A stretch of DNA of 36,884 bases, taken from positions 1 through 36,884 of the forward strand of contig CADAOA010000020.1 in assembly GCA_902789435.1 (NCBI GenBank). Direction: 5' to 3'. The notes beneath the pieces are model-generated. The model saw only the letters and a list, made by a program, of their open reading frames with translations, did no database searches and was not told the origin of the DNA. Source of the stretch: an uncultured Bacteroidia bacterium. GTDB taxonomy: Bacteria; Bacteroidota; Bacteroidia; Bacteroidales; UBA932. Both the position numbers and the translations under genes were made by a program. This document shows, in pieces, positions 1-6,838 of the stretch. The stretch's first letter is position 1, and each line of letters begins with the position of its first letter.

Positions 1-243
1 GAATATAATAAAAAAGTACAATCTGCTATAAATCTTGAATACGATGCCGCCATAAAACATAAAGATGATGTGTTCTATAACGAAGAATTTAAGACTATTT
101 TAGATACATATATAAAACAGGCAGAAAATTATTGGCGATATGAAACAAAACCGAGGCAAAAAAGCCAAAACCAATCCGGACATAACCGTAAAACAATCCG
201 GATAGCGAATGGTTTATCAATAATGTCACAACAAGAACTATAG
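1..243 (+). CDS. Possible C-terminal end of a protein cut by the window edge
   Basis: Frame 1 is open from the first base to a TAG at 241-243, about 80 residues, and is the only open + frame over the first 94 bases. The first 45 or so residues are rich in Glu, Lys, Asp and Tyr and read like a real helical protein end. From position 95 on the frame lies antisense to the CPBP gene. The antisense of membrane segments naturally yields polar residues, so only the first 31 codons carry independent weight. I recognise no family. It may be real or chance. Confidence 0.3.
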   Translation, partial: EYNKKVQSAINLEYDAAIKHKDDVFYNEEFKTILDTYIKQAENYWRYETKPRQKSQNQSGHNRKTIRIANGLSIMSQQEL

Positions 244-757
244 TTGCCGTCAAGCTATAAGCCCCCTGGTAATTAACCAGATGTATCAGCCCAAAGACAA
301 TCGCTGACAAATAGAACATAACCGGGAACCTGGCACTTGTTATCTGCTTCTTTAGCAGTAACGTAAAAACAGATCCGCAAGCCAATGCGATAAGGCACCT
401 AAGAACAAGCCTGTCAGTAGAATAGATAACATTAACCATCAGCATCGACACTATACACCAGATAAAGCAGACTGATGATATGAAGATGGTCACCGTGTTT
501 CTTTTCAGCCATAGTCTAAAGGACAGTTCTTCAATCAAAGGGGGCACAATAAGAGCAAACCACAGCGGCAGAAATGCAGGCATTTTCCTGGTTTTTGATT
601 CAGGAATATCATCTCCAGTCAAATAATAGCCTAAGATTGAGACAACAATTGAAAGTATGTACAACAAGAAAAATAACAATATGGCAGACCATATTTTCCT
701 TGCCGGCAGCTTAAAATTCTCGACAGGAGCTTTCAAATATCTGATAAAGTCACGCAT
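95..757 (-). CDS. CPBP family intramembrane metalloprotease (Abi/CAAX-like)
   Basis: A 220-residue, very hydrophobic protein with about six membrane segments. The three CPBP signatures are all visible: EExxxR at residues 76-81 (Glu76, Glu77, Arg81), FxxxH at 155-159, and HxxxN at 206-210. These residues form the metal and catalytic site in Rce1-type proteases, so the protein looks active. Family members process prenylated proteins in eukaryotes; in bacteria they act in bacteriocin self-immunity, membrane stress or peptide maturation, and the substrate cannot be told here. The start is an ATG preceded by a good promoter at 799-828. The region looks more AT-rich than the rest of the window, which could mean an acquired gene. 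Only the uncertain partial frame at 1-243 lies next to its 3' end. Confidence 0.85.
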   Translation of the reverse strand: MRDFIRYLKAPVENFKLPARKIWSAILLFFLLYILSIVVSILGYYLTGDDIPESKTRKMPAFLPLWFALIVPPLIEELSFRLWLKRNTVTIFISSVCFIWCIVSMLMVNVIYSTDRLVLRCLIALACGSVFTLLLKKQITSARFPVMFYLSAIVFGLIHLVNYQGAYSLTATIVLVVTLLINHSLSGLFYGYVRIGFGFFASVLFHIANNFLPVLYMYLK

Positions 758-798
758 CTAAACAGACGTTTTGCCAATGGCATCATTCTTGAGTTGAA

Positions 799-828
799 CA
801 AAGGTAATAATAATTAAAACCGCACCAA
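799..828 (-). promoter_or_regulatory. Bacteroidota-type promoter of the CPBP gene
   Basis: On the - strand the -7 box TACCTTTG (806-799) matches TAnnTTTG exactly. A TTG at 828-826 lies 19 bases upstream as the -33 element. The predicted leader is about 38 bases. The -33 element overlaps the start codon of the divergent gene at 828. Confidence 0.65.
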
Positions 829-1691
829 TGCGAATAAAACTGATTCTTGCATTACTTGTTCTGCCTGTCTGCGCTCTGGCCCAGAAAAATTACAATATCC
901 AAGGCAGAATCATCAATGAAAAGGGCGAGGCCGTCGAATACGTGCAAGTCGGAATCCCCAAACTCAACATCGGCACAGTCTCCACCGTTGACGGACATTT
1001 CAAGATTACTGTTCCAGCCGATACTCTGGAATTCCACCACGTCTCCTATCAGGCTGCCCGCTTTCCGGTTACCACAGAAGCCGACGACCTGGTCATAGTT
1101 CTTCAGGAACTGGAACTCCCTCCGGTAGTGCTAATCGCGGGAGAAACGAAAGAAAAATACCTTGTCCGCCCAGGAAAAAACATTCTGGGGAATAAGGGCT
1201 CAATCAGCATCGTTCTGTCTACCAGAGAATTCAAGGGTGGTGAGCTAGGTTCTGTCGCCAGGACAAAAAAGAAATTCAAGATAAAGGATATCGAGTTTAC
1301 TGTCAGAGATAACTCTATACCCGACTGCGTCGCCTCCATCAACATATACTGCATCGAAGACAAAAATGAATCTTTTGTCAACGTGCTCAACAAGCCTATC
1401 TATTTCAACGTTCCGGTCTCAAAGACGCCTCAGAAACTTGTGGTTCACCCTTCAGAAACCGTCATGCTGGAGCCCGGGAAATACTTCATCGCTTTCCAGA
1501 TTGTCGGCTGCAATAAAGAGGCTCTTGAAGCCTACTTGGCCAAACCTGAAAAGGACCGTGGTATCAATGAAATGAAAATGACAACTGCCATTTACCTGAA
1601 AAACAGCTATCTCAGAGAAAACGCCCTAGGCAAAATGCAGCATATCCCAATCAACATCGGGATAGCGGTCAAAGGGCTGGAATATCAATAA
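828..1691 (+). CDS. Secreted protein with a carboxypeptidase-regulatory-like domain
   Basis: A 287-residue protein with a signal peptide (residues 1-18, cleavage likely after ALA). Residues 20-92 form a carboxypeptidase-D regulatory-like beta domain, with the usual pattern of an iterated GRI-N-GE-V-Y-V start followed by a G-T-S-T-D-G-F-like core and a V-L-E-style end. In Bacteroidota this domain usually begins TonB-dependent receptors, but here no plug or barrel follows. The remaining 190 residues are a beta-rich region without a family I recognise. The protein is probably periplasmic or surface exposed. It has no obvious operon partner and converges with the next gene, 11 bases away, with no terminator visible between them. 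I see no clear -7 box upstream. Confidence 0.75.
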   Translation: MRIKLILALLVLPVCALAQKNYNIQGRIINEKGEAVEYVQVGIPKLNIGTVSTVDGHFKITVPADTLEFHHVSYQAARFPVTTEADDLVIVLQELELPPVVLIAGETKEKYLVRPGKNILGNKGSISIVLSTREFKGGELGSVARTKKKFKIKDIEFTVRDNSIPDCVASINIYCIEDKNESFVNVLNKPIYFNVPVSKTPQKLVVHPSETVMLEPGKYFIAFQIVGCNKEALEAYLAKPEKDRGINEMKMTTAIYLKNSYLRENALGKMQHIPINIGIAVKGLEYQ

Positions 1692-1702
1692 ACGAAAAAA
1701 TG

Positions 1703-2197
1703 CTATTTACCTGTCATCGTGTATGACATGTAGCTAGAGTGCCCTATTTCATCATAGGTCTGGGCATCGTAAGCGACAAGGCGTACATAATAAGTGTGCT
1801 TGCCCTTCTTAGGGTGAAGATCAGAGCTATACATCCAGATGATTTTGTTATTGAGCACAAATTTGTCTGTCTTGTTCTTGTTTTTGAAGTTCTTTACCTT
1901 CTGGACAGGTAAACGCAAACGTCCCTCACCTCCTTCATCGTCATCCAGATACTCGTGTAGAGTGCCTTTGGGACTTTCAATTTCCATATAAATCTGGACA
2001 TCATGCTTCTTCATTCCCGTAAAATCGGCTGAGAAATGGCATACCATTGTATTCCTTCCGTTTTTGTCCTTCACGTTAAGTTCAAGACGGCAGTTCTTGA
2101 AAGTAGCTTTCTGCCCGTAAACTACATTGGGCTTCAAAGAGGAGAACAGAAATGCCATGATCATCATGACAACAGTAACTCTAAAGGTGCTTTTCAT
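1703..2197 (-). CDS. Secreted protein of unknown function
   Basis: A 164-residue protein. The start chosen is the ATG at 2197, which gives a clean signal peptide (about 28 residues, cleavage after VYG). The frame stays open further upstream, but that part reads through the tRNA-Cys gene and its terminator, so it is rejected. The mature part is rich in charged residues and beta strand, with a DDDEGGEGR stretch near the middle and a C-terminal half that resembles an immunoglobulin-like fold (for example HTYYVRLVAYD). I do not recognise the family. The gene lies just downstream of the tRNA-Cys terminator, so it probably has its own promoter; the only candidate is a weak box TATTTTTA at 2236-2229. 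Confidence 0.65.
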   Translation of the reverse strand: MKSTFRVTVVMMIMAFLFSSLKPNVVYGQKATFKNCRLELNVKDKNGRNTMVCHFSADFTGMKKHDVQIYMEIESPKGTLHEYLDDDEGGEGRLRLPVQKVKNFKNKNKTDKFVLNNKIIWMYSSDLHPKKGKHTYYVRLVAYDAQTYDEIGHSSYMSYTMTGK

Positions 2198-2211
2198 CTT
2201 TGTTTTGTTTT

Positions 2212-3501
2212 TTAATTGTTTTGGACAGTAAAAATAGGAAAAAGATTTAAAAGAAAACCCCTTCCGAAAATTTCTGGAAGGGGTTTGAGGTACCAAGCAG
2301 AATCGAACTGCTGTACACGGTTTTGCAGACCGTTGCCTAGCCACTCGGCCATGGTACCGGATTGGGAATGCAAATATAGCAAGTCAGATGGTTGAGTCAT
2401 TCTTGCGATTATCCTGACCTTGCGCTTTGCTATTGTCGCGGCGGAGAAGACAGCCAGGGCAAAGTCGTTTTTGTCGACAACCTGAGAGCAGCTGAAGGTG
2501 AAGACGATGCCGCCTGGGGCAACCTTTTCTATGGCCATGGAGTTAAGTTTCCTGTAGGCTCTCAGGGCGTTTGGCTTGGCGCTAAGATGCTTGGCAAATG
2601 CAGGAGGGTCAACGATCATAAGGTCGTATCTGCCCTTTTCGACAGTTCTGAGGTATTCTATGGCATCGGTGCAGACACAGTCGCAGTTTTGGGTGAATCC
2701 GTTGAGCTTGAGGTTGTTTTTGCAAGCGTCAATGGCAAGCTGGGAACTGTCTACAGAGCAGCATTCCACTGCTCCGCCACTCAAGGCGTAAACGGAAAAG
2801 CCGCCGGTGTAGCAGAAGAGGTTGAGAACTCTCCTGCCGTCTGAAAGCCGCCCGACCATGTTGCGGTTATCCCTCTGGTCCAGGAAGAAACCGGTCTTCT
2901 GGCCCTTTTCCCAGTCCACGAAGAACTTGCAGCCGTTTTCCTTAACCTCGATGCCGGTGGCATTGAAACCGTCTTTTTTGTAGAGATAGTCATCATCCCC
3001 CACGAAAGTGCCTATAGGAGTGGATTTGGAATAGATGGCGTCTATGTTGTCGTTGAAAACTGTCCTGATAGCCTCAGCGATTTCTTTTCTGCTGGCATAC
3101 ATTCCGGCGGAATGAGTCTGCATGACGGCCACTTTGCCGTAGATGTCCACAATCAAGCCGGGGAGATAGTCCCCTTCCCCGTGGACCAGACGGAAGCAGT
3201 CCGTCATACCCTCGTTAAGAGAGACGAGAGTCTTTAATCGCTGAATATAAGCTGCCTGAATCCTGTTCTGCCAGAAATAGGCGTCAATGGCGGAATCGCC
3301 CCAGACAAGCATCCTGACCATAATGGAGCCTTTCTGGAAATGGCCTTTACCCAAAAGAGAACCATCTTTTGAAACCACCTCAACCAAATCGCCGTTCTGG
3401 GGATCACCCTCAATCTTTGCAACAGCACCGGAGAAGACCCATGGATGAAATCGCTGAAGACTCTGGTCCTTGCCTTTTTTCAGAATGACTTTCTTTTCCA
3501 T
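2212..3501 (-). CDS. RlmI-like 23S rRNA (cytosine-5)-methyltransferase, abnormal 3' end
   Basis: N-terminal PUA domain (residues 1-80), then a Rossmann methyltransferase: SAM-binding NLFCYTGGFS (227-236), VDPPAF (297-302) and the catalytic cysteine in SCS (Cys338). This pattern marks the RlmI/class I rRNA m5C methyltransferase group. The family normally ends soon after a TQPADHP-like segment with a strand containing EYLKGL. Here homology stops at TQPSD (residues 369-373). The frame then continues with no stop through the tRNA-Cys promoter, the whole tRNA (from residue 382) and its terminator, to a stop at 2212. The last beta strand is therefore missing. The start ATG overlaps the stop of the exonuclease gene (TGATG), so translation is probably coupled. 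The gene may be functional with an odd tail, decaying, or affected by an assembly deletion. Confidence 0.8.
   Translation of the reverse strand: MEKKVILKKGKDQSLQRFHPWVFSGAVAKIEGDPQNGDLVEVVSKDGSLLGKGHFQKGSIMVRMLVWGDSAIDAYFWQNRIQAAYIQRLKTLVSLNEGMTDCFRLVHGEGDYLPGLIVDIYGKVAVMQTHSAGMYASRKEIAEAIRTVFNDNIDAIYSKSTPIGTFVGDDDYLYKKDGFNATGIEVKENGCKFFVDWEKGQKTGFFLDQRDNRNMVGRLSDGRRVLNLFCYTGGFSVYALSGGAVECCSVDSSQLAIDACKNNLKLNGFTQNCDCVCTDAIEYLRTVEKGRYDLMIVDPPAFAKHLSAKPNALRAYRKLNSMAIEKVAPGGIVFTFSCSQVVDKNDFALAVFSAATIAKRKVRIIARMTQPSDLLYLHSQSGTMAEWLGNGLQNRVQQFDSAWYLKPLPEIFGRGFLLNLFPIFTVQNN
2255..2287 (-). terminator. Intrinsic terminator of tRNA-Cys
   Basis: An 11-bp inverted repeat (AAACCCCTTCC with its complement) around a short loop is followed on the - strand by a T-rich run. 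It starts one base after the discriminator base of tRNA-Cys. Confidence 0.8.
2289..2359 (-). tRNA. tRNA-Cys (anticodon GCA)
   Basis: The - strand folds into a complete 71-base cloverleaf: acceptor stem GGTACCA with TGGTACC; D arm GCC/GGC; anticodon stem ACGGT/ACCGT with loop CTGCAAA (anticodon GCA); T arm AGCAG/CTGCT with loop TTCGATT. The discriminator base is U, as expected for tRNA-Cys. The CCA end is not encoded. The gene sits inside the 3' part of the methyltransferase reading frame and has its own promoter and terminator. Confidence 0.96.
2372..2379 (-). promoter_or_regulatory. -7 promoter box of tRNA-Cys
   Basis: TATATTTG on the - strand matches TAnnTTTG exactly and ends 12 bases before the tRNA 5' end. 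An ATG (instead of TTG) lies 19 bases upstream. The box overlaps the end of the methyltransferase coding frame. Confidence 0.6.
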
Positions 3502-4082
3502 CAGACAGACATAAGTTTAATATACATTTCCCTGCAGACCCAAGCATCTATGGCAGCGTATTTGAGCTGGGCGTCGGATAACTTGCTGCTTTCCCAATTG
3601 GAAAGTTGCTGAGACTTGGAGACTCTGATACCCAGAATAATAGCACTCATTTTGCGAACACTCTTTTCCTCTATGCCGAATTTCTCGGCGATGGTCTGGA
3701 GGTCTGCAAAGCCCCCGGCCTCGAACCGTGAGTACCAATTCAGGCCATGGATGTCGTCCCTTACTGCAGCTCCAACCTTGATAATGGAAGGGTCTGTCAG
3801 GATGGAGACCAGTTCCTGAGGCATACCAAGCTGCTGGAGACGGAATATATAGGCATTTTCTCCGGTGGAAAGCTGAAGCAGGGCTATGTGGTTCTTGGGA
3901 GCCCTGGCCACAAAGCAAGGCTTGGTTTCAGTGTCAAAACCAATCACCTTGGCTTCCCTCAGTGTCTTGATTGCATTGCGGAAAACCTGGTCTTCCCTTT
4001 CCACCACGGTAATCTCCCCGTGGAATTCAGCCAGTGGCAACTTCTCTATCTGCTCAGTTGCAATATGTTGAAGAAATGCCAT
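3501..4082 (-). CDS. 3'-5' exonuclease domain protein (RNase D-like, DEDD family)
   Basis: A 193-residue single-domain exonuclease. The Exo I motif FDTET (residues 49-53, Asp50 and Glu52), an Exo II segment AVRDDIHGL and the Exo III YAAIDAW (Tyr and Asp) give a complete DEDDy active site. The family includes RNase D and the exonuclease domain of WRN helicase. Without an HRDC domain, the substrate could be DNA or structured RNA. It starts at 4082, directly after the racemase stop codon (4083-4085), and its own stop overlaps the methyltransferase start (TGATG). It is therefore part of the operon purM, racemase homologue, exonuclease, methyltransferase. A role in RNA processing would suit the rRNA methyltransferase and tRNA beside it, but that is inference. 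Confidence 0.85.
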   Translation of the reverse strand: MAFLQHIATEQIEKLPLAEFHGEITVVEREDQVFRNAIKTLREAKVIGFDTETKPCFVARAPKNHIALLQLSTGENAYIFRLQQLGMPQELVSILTDPSIIKVGAAVRDDIHGLNWYSRFEAGGFADLQTIAEKFGIEEKSVRKMSAIILGIRVSKSQQLSNWESSKLSDAQLKYAAIDAWVCREMYIKLMSV

Positions 4083-5579
4083 TTATTTGATCTTTTCTTT
4101 GATTTTCTCGTAGGTGTAAGGCACGAGTTGCTGGATTCGTTTCAGATTGTCAGGATTAAGGTTATCCTTGCTGAAAGGAACCACTACAGTGGTAACGTCC
4201 TCGCTGCCAACGGCCCTTCCGTACTTGAATGCGTGGGTCAGCCCTCCGTTTTCCTCCAGATTCTTGCTCGGAACTCCGTATGAAGGAACGGAAATGAAAG
4301 CGTCAACCTGTCCCATCCTGGTTCTGAGAGCCATAAGCCTGTCCTCCCTGAGAGTCTTGCAGCACTCGATAGCTGTAAACACAGCCGGATCGATGAAAGT
4401 GAAATCATCGGCGATAAGATGGGCATACATAAGCTTACCGTTTTTGCGATAGGCCTTGATCTCGCTCAATGTCTTTTTCAGGGTATCCATAAGGAACGGA
4501 TAGTGAGTACATCCCAGAATGATGCTCTTCAGAGGAGCCTGTTCCTGAGACTGGCGAAGCTGCTCAAAAAGACTAACCAGATGGAACCTGGCATAATTGG
4601 CGGCTGAATTAAGCTGGAATTCAGTGAATTTCTTATTGACCTTCTTGTAAAGGATGGCATTGTCGGCATAGCAGAATTTGTAAACATCCAGAAGATCCTC
4701 CTTTATGTCAGCCGGTCCGTCGCCAAGCTTCGGCCCCCTATAGGTGTCCCTAGGTGCGGTGAGGGAAAGATCTACAAAATCTTTTTCCAGGTCGACAGCC
4801 TCGGCGAATCCAGCACCCTTCTGGTTGATAACCTGGATGAAGCCGTCATAAGCCCTTTCTTTCTTGACCTGCATTATGGTACGGCGGTAAGCGTCTGAAT
4901 CAATGGTGCCTATGGTTGCCATAACTCCCACGGCCAGAGAATCCCTCTTGCGACTGGAAATGATGTCGTCGAATGCTGCGTTAACTCCGGCGTTGATCAC
5001 TCCGATAACCTTTACTCCGGTCCCTGAAAGAGTCAGCAGATTCTTGATATCGTTGAGTCCATATGCGGTTGCGGTGTTGCAGGCTACCACTATGATCTTG
5101 CACCTTTGTTTCTGGCCTTTGGCGTACTTGTCGCTGCTGCGCTCATAGTATTTGTCGCCGAGGAGGAAAAGAGCGTCCTTTACGGCAAGCTCCCTCAGAT
5201 AATCCGCCTTACCTTCGGAAGAATATGTACCATACGGCATATTAGCTTGGTCTGCAAGATACTGGAAATCTTCACCACGGAAATCAGGAACTCCGTCAGC
5301 CTCCAGTTCCCCGTCAATGTTGTTCATATAGTCTGACTTGAGGATAACCTCCAGAACGGTGAGTCCGCCGGTTCCTGAATCAAACACTCCGATCGGCAGT
5401 TGGCTGCGCTCTTCATGTGCAGGGAACTTGTCAAAGTCGGCATACCAAATACTTGAAGGGTCACCGATAGCCTTGTCTGTTACAGGAATGGTTTCCACTA
5501 CTGGTTTTTTATCGTCTTTGCAAGAAGACAACGAAATAGTTGCCAGTGCAATTATAAGGAAAGGGAAAAATCGTTTCAT
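4083..5579 (-). CDS. Lipoprotein homologue of glutamate racemase (Asp/Glu racemase fold)
   Basis: The body is clearly of the glutamate/aspartate racemase family: GVFDSGTGGLTV (Asp67, Ser68), ACNTATA (Cys167) and LGCTHYPF (Cys357, His359) supply both catalytic cysteines and the usual acid and histidine. Two things are odd. The N-terminus from the ATG at 5579 is a lipoprotein signal peptide with lipobox LSSC (Cys20) followed by Asp-Asp, so the protein should be exported and lipid anchored. It is also 498 residues, against about 270 for MurI; roughly 60 residues precede the fold and about 80 extra residues separate the two cysteines. The frame opens 13 codons earlier, but the lipoprotein start is preferred. 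It follows purM after 22 bases. The substrate is unknown; D-amino acids in the periplasm are an inference. Confidence 0.82.
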   Translation of the reverse strand: MKRFFPFLIIALATISLSSCKDDKKPVVETIPVTDKAIGDPSSIWYADFDKFPAHEERSQLPIGVFDSGTGGLTVLEVILKSDYMNNIDGELEADGVPDFRGEDFQYLADQANMPYGTYSSEGKADYLRELAVKDALFLLGDKYYERSSDKYAKGQKQRCKIIVVACNTATAYGLNDIKNLLTLSGTGVKVIGVINAGVNAAFDDIISSRKRDSLAVGVMATIGTIDSDAYRRTIMQVKKERAYDGFIQVINQKGAGFAEAVDLEKDFVDLSLTAPRDTYRGPKLGDGPADIKEDLLDVYKFCYADNAILYKKVNKKFTEFQLNSAANYARFHLVSLFEQLRQSQEQAPLKSIILGCTHYPFLMDTLKKTLSEIKAYRKNGKLMYAHLIADDFTFIDPAVFTAIECCKTLREDRLMALRTRMGQVDAFISVPSYGVPSKNLEENGGLTHAFKYGRAVGSEDVTTVVVPFSKDNLNPDNLKRIQQLVPYTYEKIKEKIK

Positions 5580-5601
5580 ATCGCTGATATTATTTGATTT
5601 G

Positions 5602-6798
5602 CTAATAGTTGAATTCACCCATAGGACATTTGATGGTCAGGCGGGAAAGGGAAGGATCTCCTTTTTCAACCCGTCCGACCACACGTGCCGGGATGCCGAA
5701 ACTCTCTGATATCCTGATTATGTCCTGGGCTTCGGATTCTCCGGTATAGAATTCCAGACGATGACCCATGTTGAAGACTTTGAACATTTCTGCCCAAGGA
5801 GTTCCGCTCTCGTTCTGGATGGTGCGGAAAAGCACCGGAACAGGGAATAGGTTATCCTTAACAATCCTCACGTTGTCAATAAAATGCAAGATTTTGGTCT
5901 GAGCACCTCCGGTGCAATGGATCATACCGTGAATGCGGCTTCTCATCTTGTCCAGAACTGCCTTTACGACCGGGGCGTAGGTCCTGGTAGGAGAAAGCAC
6001 AAGCTTCCCGTAAGTAAGGCCCGTTTCAGGCTCTGTGTCTGTCAGATTGCGGGTTCCGCTGTAAACCAGTTCCTTAGGCATGGCCCCGTCATAGGATTCC
6101 GGATATTTCCAGCCGAGATACTTTGCAAAAACATCGTGGCGGGCGCTTGTAAGACCGTTGCTTCCCATACCACCGTTCCAGGTATCTTCATACTTGGCCT
6201 TTCCATCCGAAGCAAGGCCGACAATTACATCACCAGGACGAATGTTTGCGTTATCTATCACCTGGCTTTTACGTATCTTTGCAAATACCGTAGTGTCTGC
6301 TATGACGGTTCTTACAAGGTCTCCCACATCTGCAGTCTCACCTCCCGTAGGAATAAGGTTGACGCCAAACTCCTTCATCCTTGAAACAAATTTCTGGCTT
6401 CCGTCTATCAGCCTTTCAATGACTGCTCCGGGAATCAGGTTCTTGTTACGTCCGATTGTTGAACTGATGTAGATATTGTCAGTTATTCCAACGCACAGAA
6501 GGTCGTCGGTATTCATCACGATGGCATCCTGGGCTATGCCGTCCCAAACACTTAGATCCCCTGTTTCCTTCCAGTAGGCATAAGCCAGGGATGACTTGGT
6601 TCCAGCTCCGTCCGCATGCATTACACAGCACCACGGATCAGCCTCCCCGCTGGAATAGGCATCTTCTGTGATCTTGCAAAATGCCTTGGGGAACAAGCCC
6701 TTGTCCACATTCTTTATCGCTTTGTGGACATCTTCCTTCTGTGAAGATACGCCCCTTAGGGCATATCTGTCTGTACTTTGGTGATTGTCTGCCATCAT
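5602..6798 (-). CDS. purM: Phosphoribosylformylglycinamidine cyclo-ligase (AIR synthase)
   Basis: Catalyses ATP-dependent closure of FGAM to aminoimidazole ribonucleotide, step five of purine synthesis. The sequence has the Bacteroidota PurM pattern: RGVSSQKEDVHKAIKN near the N-terminus, HADGAGTKSSLAY in the nucleotide-binding region, GGETADVGDLVRT, GGMGSNGLTSARHD, and HCTGGAQTK in the second half. The length (398 residues) is normal for this branch, which is longer than E. coli PurM. The start is one of two adjacent ATGs (6798 or 6795); the frame remains open upstream into glnN but has no family similarity there. A -7 box TAAATTTG at 6812-6805 lies so close that the message would be almost leaderless. 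purD is also in this window (12899-14230) but in another operon. Confidence 0.95.
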   Translation of the reverse strand: MMADNHQSTDRYALRGVSSQKEDVHKAIKNVDKGLFPKAFCKITEDAYSSGEADPWCCVMHADGAGTKSSLAYAYWKETGDLSVWDGIAQDAIVMNTDDLLCVGITDNIYISSTIGRNKNLIPGAVIERLIDGSQKFVSRMKEFGVNLIPTGGETADVGDLVRTVIADTTVFAKIRKSQVIDNANIRPGDVIVGLASDGKAKYEDTWNGGMGSNGLTSARHDVFAKYLGWKYPESYDGAMPKELVYSGTRNLTDTEPETGLTYGKLVLSPTRTYAPVVKAVLDKMRSRIHGMIHCTGGAQTKILHFIDNVRIVKDNLFPVPVLFRTIQNESGTPWAEMFKVFNMGHRLEFYTGESEAQDIIRISESFGIPARVVGRVEKGDPSLSRLTIKCPMGEFNY

Positions 6799-6804
6799 AT
6801 TCTG

Positions 6805-6812
6805 CAAATTTA
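6805..6812 (-). promoter_or_regulatory. -7 promoter box abutting the purM start codon
   Basis: TAAATTTG on the - strand matches TAnnTTTG exactly. Only 6 bases separate it from the first purM ATG, so transcription would begin about 3 bases before the start codon. No TTG is seen at the -33 position, which lowers confidence. Confidence 0.5.
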
Positions 6813-6838
6813 ACAAAAAACCGACGGCATTCCTATAT

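Noticed and set aside
2198-2344. Upstream extension of the secreted protein gene at 1703-2197
   Set aside because: The extension is a translation of tRNA-Cys and its terminator; the ATG at 2197 gives a proper signal peptide.
2360-2400. A simple one-base frameshift to explain the missing methyltransferase end
   Set aside because: Only about 25 bases lie between TQPSD and the tRNA; no frame there encodes the missing strand, and one frame stops at once (TGA).
5884-6384. Antisense frame opposite purM
   Set aside because: It is a shadow of a conserved gene without motifs, promoter or start signal.
6799-6838. Possible terminator between glnN and purM
   Set aside because: There is a T run after GCCGTCGG, but no stable stem precedes it.
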